A DNA stretch of 64,000 nt from Chaenocephalus aceratus (taxonomy: Eukaryota; Chordata; Actinopteri; Perciformes; Channichthyidae). The notes beneath the pieces were generated by a model. The model saw nothing but the letters and a program-made list of their open reading frames with translations, made no database searches and had not been told where the DNA came from. Location of the stretch: positions 8,537,456 through 8,601,455 of the forward strand of contig CM043792.1 of the NCBI GenBank assembly GCA_023974075.1, read 5' to 3'. Positions 23,901-35,900 of the stretch are shown piece by piece; position 1 is the stretch's first letter; every line of letters starts with the position of its first letter. The position numbers and the translations under genes are program-made.

Positions 23901-26900
23901 GTCGGGCAGGCAGCCCCCCCTCGCAGGAAGTGGAAAGGTGAGCATCCGGGCCAGGCCCATCCCCCACATATACTAATTTAGCAGACCCCCCTCCTTCATC
24001 ACAACACCTCCACTACGATACGCACAATGGACGATAAGGTTTTCATCATGGAAGTGGAAAAACACACTATTTTATATTAATTAATTAATCATTTATAACA
24101 ACAATAAACACAATTTAAACAGACACAAACATTTAAACAGACACAAAAATAAAACATTTAACTACGTAGCCTACTTACTTTCTTGTAGAAGTACAAATGT
24201 CCAGGATGCCCGAATCAATAACAAAACTGCGAGCCTGCACGCACGATGCTACGCTTCTGAAACGCTTCTGGGACGTGTACGGTGGGTTTATGGCGCTAGA
24301 GGAGGTCGGACCAAAACCGCGGCGCAGCCGTGACGCCGCGCAGACGAACCCAGTGGAAACTGGGGGTTAGTCTTAACTCTCCCATACACAACCCATTATA
24401 AAATGTCAAACAGTGTAAATGTTCACAAAACGTAAGCTGCGACTACGTGAGAAGCGTACTAGCTACAAAATATCCAATTAGTCTAATAAAGTCCATAGTC
24501 TCGAGAACTGTTTAAACTTGTAATTTTTGTTCTACGTTAAAGTATTCGGAATCTGTATGGGGTTAAAGTGGGGTGTTTTTGAGCTCTGTTCAAATGGATT
24601 TCGAATACTATTCTGTGTGTGGCTTCACCAGTCACACACAGAATTATAATAATAACCACAACAATAATACTAATAATTATTATAATGATAATACAAATAA
24701 AACCAAAAATAATAATATAGAAACAGCATGTGTTCATAATTCAATTGAATCAACTTACCGTCCTTGGTGGGGATTGTAGGTAGTTTTGTTTCTGTATTTC
24801 TGATGGAAGGTGCGTTCAGGCGACCCTTGTAAATATGCCCATCCAGTCCGACGATATCACTTCCTCTGACTAACCAGAAAAAAAGCACATCTCTATAACA
24901 ATGTTCAGAACTTCAAAATTCTATTCAAACATTGATGATTTTGAATCTATTTCTGACACACCAGAAAGTGCCCATCTTTGGACTCCCGGTAGGCTGAACA
25001 TCCTCAATATCCTCCAAAACCAAACCTGAATTGTTTAAATCGCCCCTAGCCATTTTGTAGCTATTGTCTGCATATGCTAATTAATGCAACTTATGCCAAT
25101 TGTGCAAATTGCCCAACATATGCAAGTAAGCATCCAGGCAGTTTTCTATTGTGCTGGGGACCCGTACTATACATTTCTATCATAACACTTTGGGGTACTC
25201 AACATTTCCAGGTTCACACCGCGGGCAAGTACACTAGTAGTAAGCTAAAAGTCCAGAATAAATACACTGAACAAAATATAAAAATGCAACATTTTTGCTC
25301 CCATTTTCATGAGATGAACTCAAAGATCTAAAACATTTTCTATATACACAAAATAACCATTGAACAAATCTGAAAAAAATCTGTGATAGTGAACACTTCT
25401 CCTTTGCCGAGATAATCCATCCCACCTCACAGGTGTGGCATATCAAGATGCTGCTTAGACAGCATGATTATTGCACAAGTGTGCCTTAGTCTGGCCACAA
25501 TAAAAGGCCACTCTAAAATGTTCAGTTTTATCACACAGCACAATGCCACAGATCAGGGGCGGTTCTAGGGGGGGCAGTGCCCCCCTAACACTGACCTCTG
25601 ACCCCCCTGTGGCCCCCCCTAACAATGACATTTTTTTCAGGATCTCGTCACGGTATCTCTGTGCATTCACAATGCCATCAATAAAATGCACCTGTGTTCG
25701 TCGTCCATAACATACGCCTGCCCATACCATAACCCCACTACATCTCTACTTTACATAAGGGTGTCTGCACAATCTCACATTACAGCAACAAAATCCTGCG
25801 GTTTTTGGCAAACCGAGTACCAGAAAATATAACATTTATAAAAAAAAAAATGTTGAGAGATGTAACTGTTCATTGCCTTTATTTGTATATAAATATTGTG
25901 TTAGTGCAAACATTGCACTATAACTTAAGCTGAAGCTAACAGTAATAACTATAAGATCTATCTGAAATAAATAAGTGTACTGAAACAAATACCAATAACT
26001 GTATTGCATTGTTTTCTGATGCGCAATTACTTTATACTGTCTAGTTCTCTTTTTCGTCCTGCATTTATTGTGCCCCCCTCAGAAAATAACTGGCCCCCCA
26101 GTGGCCCCCCCAGTCAAATTGGTCTAGAACCGCCACTGCCACAGATGTCGCAAGTTTTGAGGGAGCGTGCAATTGGCATGCTGACAGCAGGAATGTCCAC
26201 CAGAGCTGTTGCCCGTGAATTGAATGTTCATTTCTCTACCATAAGCTGTCTCCAAAGGCGTTTCAGAGAATTTGGCAGTACATCCAACCGGCCTCACAAC
26301 TGCAGACCACGTGTAACCACACCAGCCCAGGACCTCCACATCCAGCATGTTCACCTCCAAGATCGTCTGAGACCAGCCACTCGGACAGCTGCTGCAACAA
26401 TCGGTTTGCATAACCAAAGAATTTCTGCACAAACTGTCAGAAACCGTCTCAGGGAAGCTCATCTGCATGCTCGTCGTCCTCATCGGGGTCTCGACCTGAC
26501 TCCGGTTCGTCGTCGTAACCGACTTGAGTGGGCAAATGCTCACATTCGATGGCGTCTGGCACGTTGGAGAGGTGTTCTCTTCACGGATGAATCCCGGTTT
26601 TCACTGTTCAGGGCAGATGGCAGACAGCGTGTGTGGCGTCGTGTGGGTGAGCGGTTTTCTGATGTCAATGTTGTGAATCGAGTGGCCCATAGTGGTGGTG
26701 GGGTTATGGTATGGGCAGGCGTATGTTATGGACGACGAACACAGATGCATTTTATTGATGGCATTGTGAATGCACAGAGATACCGTGACGAGATCCCGAG
26801 GCCCATTGTTGTGCCATTCATCCACGACCATCACCTCATGTTGCAGCATGATAATGCACGGCCCCATGTTGCAAGGATCTGTACACACTTCCATGGAGGC

Positions 26901-29900
26901 TGAAAACATCCCAGTTCTTGCATGGCCAGCATACTCACCGGACATGTCACCCATTGAGCATGTTGGGGATGCTCTGGATCGGCGTATACGACAGCGTGTT
27001 CCAGTTCCTGCCAATATCCAGCAACTTCGCACAGCCATTGAAGAGGAGTGGACCAACATTCCACAGGCCACAATCAACAACCTGATCAACTCTATGCGAA
27101 GGAGATGTGTTGCACTGCGTGAGGCAAATGGTGGTCACACCAGATACTGACTGGTTTTCGGACCCCCCCAATAAAGCAAAACTGCACGTTTCAGAGTGGC
27201 CTTTTATTGTGGCCAGCCTAAGGCACACCTGTGCAATAATCATGCTGTCTAATCAGCATCTTGATATGCCACACCTGTGAGGTGGGATGGATTATCTCGG
27301 CAAAGGAGAAGTGCTCACTATCACAGATTTTTTCAGATTTGTGAACAATATTTGAGAGAAATGGTTATTTTGTGTATATAGAAAATGTTTTAGATCTTTG
27401 AGTTCATCTCATGAAGAATGGGAGCAAAAACAAAAGTGTTGCATTTATATTTTTGTTCAGTGTATGTGGATAACCTTTGCTGTGTCCCACCTGAATGACG
27501 CAGTCTACCTCTGCCTGGTGAGGTACTTGTTGGTCTGCAGGTTGGTGCGCCGCTGGCTGGCCGAGGTGATGGTGTGACTCCCCCCACAGCTCCGCAACAC
27601 GGCCAGGTGACTGTAGTCCGTCATCTCAGAGACACGCTCACTGCTCCGTCACACACAAACATGAGAAACCAGAGAAACTGTGAGTCTGCGTCGTCTTTGT
27701 TTCCGTAGCAGTGATGTACAGTACACATTCTAATATTAACTGTGGTAAAGTGTGTTAAAAAACTATTTTCCCTCTCCTCCCTTCTGTCAAGCGACTTTGT
27801 TAACTACTTTGAAAAAAAGGTTGATGATATTCGCTCTTCTTTTTCTGACTCACCGCTGGGTCACCAGACCCACACACTAACCTCCTTCTCCCCTCTCTCT
27901 CCAAGTGAGGTTCTTACCCTCATTACTTCTGCCCGTCCTACCACCTGTCCTCTGGACCCTATCCCTTCAAACCTCCTTCAGACTATCGCTCCTGATGTTT
28001 CTACCGTTTCTCACCCATTTCATCAATACTTCTCTAACTTAGATTAGATTAGATTACTTTATTGTCATTACAAAAATGCAAGCACAGTGTAACGAAATGT
28101 AAGGATGGTCTAACCAGATTGCAAAACAGTCAGTTACATACACATTTATCAGAAGTATGTAACAAAATAAATGATACAAAAATAAAGGTAAATAGATGGG
28201 AAATGTATAAATAGGAATAAATACACAGATAATAATAAATAAATACAGTGAATACAGAATTGCGCTTCAGCACAGCACATACAACAACTAGGCAGTATGG
28301 GACAGCGTGGGGTTCATTGTCAGCAGTCTGACTGCTGAAGGGAAGAAGCTGTGCGTAGTCCTGTTGGTTCTACCCGGGAGGCTGCGGTCGCGTGTCCCAG
28401 AGCGGGTGCCACGTAGGGGGACAAACAGTGTATGGTTTGGGGTGGGAAGAGTCTCTGATGATGTTTCGTGCCCTTCACAGGCACCGCTTTTCATAGACTG
28501 AGGCTATGGAGGGGAGTGGCATCTTGATGATGCGTTGTGCGATCTTCATCACCTCTGCAGTGATTTCTTGTCCTTGACCGTGCAGTTACCGTACCATACT
28601 GATATGCAGGTGGAGAGGATGCTCTCGATGTGCAACGGTAGAAGTTCATTAGCACCTGGGAGGATAGGTGGAGTTTTGCCAGTTTCCTCAGGAAGAAGAT
28701 GCACTTGTGAGCCTTCTTGACTAGGGCTGAGGTGTTGGAGGTCCAGGAGAGGTCCTCCGAGATGTGGACTCCCAGGAACTTGAAGCTGGTGACCCGCTCA
28801 ACCTCTTCTCCACTAAGATGGACTGGGGAGTGCGTGCCGTCTTTGTTCCTTCTGAAGTCCACAATGACCTCTTTCGTCTTCTTGGTGTTGAGAGCCAGGT
28901 TGTTGTTAGCGCACCACTCTGCCAGATGCTCAACCTCTTCCCTGTATGCCGTCTCGTCATTGTTGCTGACAAGCCCGACCACTGTAGTGTCGTTTGCAAA
29001 CTTAACGATGGTGTTTGAGCCATGTACAGGTTTGCAGTCATGTATGAAGAGGGAATATAGGAGGGGACTTAACACACAGCCCTGTGGGAGACCAGTGCTA
29101 AGGATGAGATTCGAGGATGTGAGCTTGCCTATTCTAACATGCTGGGGTCTGTTTGTGAGAAAGTCCAGTATCCAGTTGCAGAGGGAGGGGTCGATGCCAA
29201 GGTCACTGAGCTTGGTAATCAGTTTTGAAGGAATGATGGTGTTGAATGCCGAGCTAAAGTCAATGAACAGGAATCGTACGTATGTGTTGCTCTGATCCAG
29301 ATGGCAGAGGGCAGGGTGTAGTGCTGTGGAGATGGCGTCATCCGTACTCCTGTTCCGACGATTAGGCAAACTGGTAGGGGTCAAGTGTGGGTGGGAGGCA
29401 TGATTTAAGCCGAGCCAGGACCAGCCTCTCGAAACACTTCATGATGGTCGATGTAAGTGCCACGGGTCGGTAGTCGTTATGGCTTGTTGGAGAGGCGTGC
29501 TTGGGAACAGGCACAATGGAGGTGTATTTGAAGCACGTGGGGACTTTTTCTTGGGCCAAGGACAGGTTAAAGATGTCAGTCAGGACCCTGGTCAGCTGCT
29601 CAGCACAAGAGCCGAGTACACGTCCGGGGATGCCATCAGGGCCAGCGGCCTTACGTGTGTTTGTCCTGCTCAGTTCAGCATGCACATCTGTGGTGGAGAG
29701 TGTGAGGGGCAGATGGTCTGCAGGGAGAGTGGCCCTAGTGGCTACCTCATGATTGACCCTGTCAAAACGAGCATAAAAATAATTAAGCTCATCTGGAAGA
29801 GAGGGGTCAGTGGACGGGGGGGAGGCCCGGGTGGGTTTGAAGTCTGTGATGGTCTGTAACCCCTGCCACATGCGTCGGGGGTCAGAGGTGTTAAAGTGCT

Positions 29901-32900
29901 CCTCAATCTTTAGCTTGTGGCAGTGCTTCGCCCTTTTGATGCCCCGTTTCAGCTCAGCCCTGGCTAGACGGTAGTCCTGCGTGTCTCCTGACCTGAAGGC
30001 GGTGTCACGTGCCTTCAGCAGTTGGAGGACCTGCCCATCCATCCATGGCTTCTGATTAGGGAATATTTTTGATCTGTTTGGTGGTGGTGGCATCACTGAT
30101 GTAGGTGTTGATGCAATCCAAAACAGAAGAGGTGTATGCGTCAATGTCTACTTGGAATCCATAGTGGTAGTTACAGCGAAGTTGTTCCAGTTGGTGATGT
30201 GAAGCTGATGCTGTAAATTGGACTCTGCTCCCTCAGGCCAGACTTTCACTGTCTTGACCGAGGGCTTGACTCGTCTGATAAGGGGGTGGTATTTGGGTAG
30301 AAGGAACAGTGAGATATGGTTTGACTGACCCAGATGGGGGAGAGGGAGGGCCTTATATGCATCTTTGATATTAGTATATACATGATCCAGGGTCTTATCT
30401 CCTCTTGTGGGACATGAGACATGTTGGTGGAATTTGGGGAGAACAGTCTTTAGGTTGGAGTGATTGAAATCTCCAGCAATGATGAAGACAGACTCCGGGT
30501 GTAATGTCTGTTGCGTGCTAATGGCTACATGCAGTTCCTTCATAGCTAGCATAGCATTAGCATCGGGTGGTATATAGGCTGCAATTGTAATGATGGAAGT
30601 GAATTCTCTGGGCAGATAAAAGGGTCTGGATTTAACCATGAGAAATTCTAGGTCGGCAGAACAGTGCCTGGTAATGGTGCTGTTGTCTGTACACCAGGAG
30701 TTGTTGACATAAATGCACAGTCCTCCTCCGCGCATCTTACCACAGTCAGCTGTTCTGTCCGAACGGGTGCAGTGAAGGCCTAGTAACGCGATTGCGTTAG
30801 CTTCTCACGAGCGCCTCCTCTACAGGCTCGCTTTTGCCTGCGATCTCTTCGCCGTCTACGGAGCCTCCTTGGAGGCAATGTAAACAAACCCGGTGAACCC
30901 GTTGCTAGCCTGATGATGTCGTCGGGAGCGTTAATGGGGATATCCAGTGGTCCGACATGTAACCCAATGTCCAGAAGGTCTTGTCTGCTGTACAGTGGGT
31001 TAGAACAGATGTTCTGGACGAACAGAGTAAAGATAAGTGTGCAAATAATAACTAATTTGCCGAAACTGGCGAGTCCAAAAGCCGCAGCATATACATGCGC
31101 CGCCATTTTCCAACTTCTGGTCACTTTCCAAACAGTCTCAAGGAGGCAAGAGTAAACCCTCTCCTAAAGAAAGCCACTCTCAACCCGTCCGATGTTATAA
31201 ACTACAGGCCTGTCTCTCTCCTCCCATTCCTGTCTAAAACACTTGAACGCGCTGTCTTTAAACAACTCTCCTGCTATCTCCATCAGAACAACCTTCTGGA
31301 TCCGCACCAGTCTGGTTTCAAGGCAGGTCACTCCACAGAAACTGCTCTCCTTGCTGTCTCTGAGGAACTGCACACTGCAAAAGCAGCATCCCTCTCCTCT
31401 GTCATCATCCTTTTGGACCTGTCTGCTGCATTCGACACAGTGAACCATCAGATCCTCCGTTGCACTCTCCAAAAACTTGGAATTTCAGGCTCTGCACTTT
31501 CCCTCCTCACCTCATACCTCAAAAACCGTACCTACAGGGTAACTTGGAGAGGGTCCGAGTCCGACCCTTGTCAATTAACTACAGGGGTGCCTCAGGGCTC
31601 TGTTCTTGGTCTCCTCCTCTTCTCCCTGTACACAAACTCGCTCGGATCAGTCATTAGCCCGCATGGTTTTTCATACTACTGCTACGCTGATGACACCCAA
31701 CTAATTCTGTCCTTTCCCCGCTCAGAGACCCAGGTCGTCGCACGCATCTCTGCTTGTCTAGCTGACATCTCTCTGCTCATCACCTCGAGCTCAACCTTGA
31801 CAAGACTGAACTGCTTTTCCTTCCGGGAAAAGATTGTCCCACTCTTGACCCAACAATCAACATTGGCACCTCTGTTGTTTTCCCGACTCAGACTGCAAGG
31901 AATCTGGGTGTGATCCTAGATAACAAACTGTCCTTCACTGCAAACATCGCTGCTACAACCCGCTGCTGCAGATACACGCTTTACAACATCAGGAAGATAC
32001 GTCCCCAGCTGACCCAGAAAGCAACGCAGGTTCTGGTCCAGGCTCTCGTCATCTCACGCCTAGACTACTGCAACTCCCTCCTGGCTGGTCTACCTGCATG
32101 TGCCATCCGACCTCTGCAGCTCGTCTGGTCTTCAACCTTCCAAAATCTTCCCACACCACCCCGCTCCTCTGCTCACTTCACTGGCTTCCAGTAACTGCTA
32201 GAATCCACTTCAAAACAATGGTACTTGCGTACCATGCTGTGAATGGATCTGGACCTTCCTACATCCAGGACATGCACGGAAAAAAGTGCAACGACTGTGT
32301 CATTTAATCAAAGTACATTTTTTAATTGGTCTAATTAAGAATCATGGTTTCCGTTTTTGACATGATTTTTTTTGTTTGCCCAGAAGCAAAACACACCCCC
32401 CCCTGAAATAACTTAAAAACAATATTCAACCTAAATCGTTATTTTCACTTCAAAGCATGTCACATGACCACGTGACGTACAAAGCAAGGTGACTTCAAGA
32501 TTTGCTGCAGCCGCCATTACACCGCTACCCACTGTCTGTGAGAGTGTCTGACCCAAAAACACTTTTAAATAAGGTAAGGATTTGAAATGGTTGCTTTTTT
32601 TGTTTTAAACTATATTTAAATGTTTATCCATTTAGTGTCGTGTCAAGATAAACAACTAATTTACCATCTGTCTTTGTATTTGGCTATGTGATAGCTAGCA
32701 ACGTTTAATCACGTGTAACCATTTTTTAAGGATGGCTTAACCAGATAACTTTCATACATTTATCATGCAAGTGGCGATTTTTTGTTGTGTCGGTTTGACT
32801 AGTGAAAAGTTTAAATAGTAGCAAATGTTATATTTGTTTCACTTAACGTATTTTATATGGGGCTATATAGCCCCATATAAAATACCTTATGCAAGTTTAG

Positions 32901-35900
32901 CTACGTGCTAGCTAGTTTTTAAGCTGTTAAACCAGGTCATTTTCAATGCATGCTCCGCTCATAAAAAAAATCCGCAGCATATTAAATACACTAACAGCCA
33001 GACCCCAGCCAGCGTTAGAGATACTTTTGGAGAGCTGTTATTAAAGCTCCGGGACCGCTATAGTTATGTGGCTGAAGGTGTATCTCTGCTCTGCAGCAAC
33101 CCGCACTCGGACCACGCCGCTCCGGAGAGGGGACTATGAACAGTGGGGAGGGGGAAACAACCCGAATCTCCTTGTAACACACTGCCCGTCTTGTTGACCA
33201 TGCTTTGAGGGTGTGTGATTTATGCTGGGTTAAGATTGTTTAAATACACCTTGTTTATTTATTTATTTCCTTTGTGTTTACAGGTTTGCTGTTTCCACTG
33301 AAGGTCACAATGTATGCTGATTTGGTAAGTTCCAAAATGAACTGCAAGTAGTTTTCATGTACGTTTTAAAAAGGATTGAAAAATCCAAAATGGAGACTTA
33401 CGGCCCGTCCACACGGCAGCGTGCGTTGAAGCCAGGGTTCGAGTTATGTGGGAGCCAACGGACGCAGTGAAATCATACATCTGTGTGGGTCGCTAATACA
33501 TTACCAACAACCATTATTTGTATCAAAAATAATGCATGTGTCAATGTAATGAGTATTATTTATGCTAACGAGGTGAATAGGCTAAACTCAAAACATGTTT
33601 TCCAAAAGAACTACGCATCTCTTGAATGACAATATGCCTGCATTGCACTTCCAAGGTTGCGCAATCTATGTCTGTGAGCGTGCTGCACGAGCCAAGATGA
33701 TGTGTGTGCATAGTTGAACCTTTTCATATTTAAGTTTGTGTGTGCGTGTGTGTGTGTGTGTGTTGTTGTTGTTGTTTAAAGACCCCATAGAGCTCAGTTT
33801 ATAACTTGAACCCTGGTTGAAGCTTCAATGCAGCTTCCCATTCACTTTGACGTCACGCTTTGCTGAACTGCATTGTGCTTCCGTCGCTTCACTTTGCCTC
33901 CGTTGCTCGCTTCAAAAGTTGAGAAAAGTTCAACTTTTCAAGCTTCGATGGAAGCGTCAGCCAATCAAATCAGATGCCAGTACAAGCTCTAGCCAATCAA
34001 ACCGCGTGCTTGTGTGTCCGGGGCGGGAGATTGATGTGATTTGAATTTAGATTCAACGCATGCTGGACGCTGCGTTACTATACTCTAATCTCAAGTGATA
34101 ATATATCTAGTTAGGTACCCAAATGTTAAGGAAGGTAATTTAAAATATTAAAGTTAAATGAGAAAAAGTATGTATTGTACAAGTAAATAAAAATACAAGA
34201 CTGCACTTCATTAATATTGTTGCATGTAAAGTCAATCCTCACATCTGTATGTTTATTGAGAGCTACTGGTGGCAATAATTTGCTCTGTCATTCCAGGCAT
34301 GTCACTATTGTGAGACATACACTGACATTCAGTCGTCAGTGTATCATTGCACTATTACTAATAGCATTGTTTATGTTCTTGTTTTTTCTAGTTCCTTTTG
34401 GGTTGCCTGACATGACCGTGAAAACGCCAGCCAAGTTACAAATTCTTCTGAATCCCGATGACACCAGGAAGCTGGTTCTGCCTGATGGAATTCCAGAGAC
34501 AATGGACTTACTGATGAAGTCAGGAAAGTGTGTGAAATAGAGAGCCACGGTGACGTGTCCTAAAACCCGGAAGTAAACTCCTTCCGGTTCCCTCGACAAA
34601 AAAGCAATGCAATTTCTCCATAGGATTTTGGAAAATAGCTGGAAATAAGGTCTGTGGTTGAAACACATTTAAGAGACGGATCACGTTTTGTTCAGTCGGA
34701 TCATAAATCTAATTGATGAATTTATGATCAATAGATTTATGATTTGAAAATGATAAAAGTAGGGTAGACATGTGGATATTATCCGGCTGAACAAAACGTG
34801 ATCCGTCTCTAATGTCTCAACCACAGACCTTATTTCGAACTATTTTCCAAAATCCTATGGAGAAATTGCATTGCTTTTTTGTCGAAGGAATCGGAAGTGG
34901 TAAAATGCTGACTGACTTCCGGGTTTTAGGACGTGTCACTGTGGCACTCTATATAGGTGGACGTTTTAGAATGCAATATCAAGACAGAGACATTGGAGAT
35001 GCACTAGTCAATCTGACATCCACTGCTGACCTTGAAGATTTGACAACTATCAAGGTCATCCCAATACCTGATGATGGTGTCCAAGAATACATCTTTACCG
35101 TCTGTGAAGAAGCAGCGTCTGCTCAATCAGACGATACTGACATCTTGTCCACACCCTCCAGCTCAGTCTCTACAAGAACTCGTATCTGGTTGAAATTATT
35201 GAACTGACACAAAAGGCCAACCTTGTTCAAAGATTGCAATGCTAGGGATTGAACTGCAGGAATTTTCCGTTGCTTAATTGCTTTAGCCTCTGTATGTTTC
35301 ATTTGAAGTTAAAACAGAATGTGACTTTACAGATTCTGGTAATGCTACTTAAACCCTTCTTAATGGCTAATACATGTTTATCTGATGTTGTAATTAAGAG
35401 CTGCAGAAAATATTGTTGAAGTGTTTACAAATGTAAATAAAAACAAGATGTCATGCATACATTCTAGTCTTTAATTAAAAGGCAGCCAGGTTTAAACGCA
35501 TTGCATATTTACATTTTAAAAGAGAGATATACAAGCTAGTTTAACATGTTCATATGTACATTTGTGATGTATTTGGTTAAGGCTACAGGAGAGTTTTTTT
35601 TAACAAGTTGTCTCCAAGTCAAAGTGATCTTGATTTATTTTTTACATAAGTGCAAATTGGTTGCATAGTTTACTCAATTAATTGTATTAATTTATTGATG
35701 TATTTAATTTTAATTAAACAAATATTGTATTTTATAAAACAGAATAGGTGATGCATATTTTAAAGACATCCCAATAAATGTTAAGGTCTTTTGAAGAGAA
35801 TATTCCTGTCTTCATGTGAACTGAGCTAAACAAAGTGTTATAAGTCAAATGTAATTTATTTACAGTAAACAAAACACAGTATTATATTGATGTACATTAA

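Larger units (their letters stand above)
25265..27462 (+). mobile_element. Tc1-like transposon, split by a hAT
   Basis: TA target duplication at 25263-25264 and 27463-27464. Long inverted terminal repeats of about 200 bp start CACTGAACAAAA (ending TTTTGTTCAGTG) and include GAGATAATCCATCCCACCTC and its inverse. Without the 593-bp hAT insertion the element is about 1.6 kb, normal for Tc1. The transposase gene is broken. It lies between qrich2 exons 15 and 16. Confidence 0.95.

Noticed and set aside
26124..27243. Several - strand open frames of 80-160 codons
   Set aside because: They are antisense to the Tc1 transposase, whose sense frame holds all catalytic motifs.
28535..29859. + strand open frames up to 192 codons
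   Set aside because: They are antisense to the LINE reverse transcriptase.
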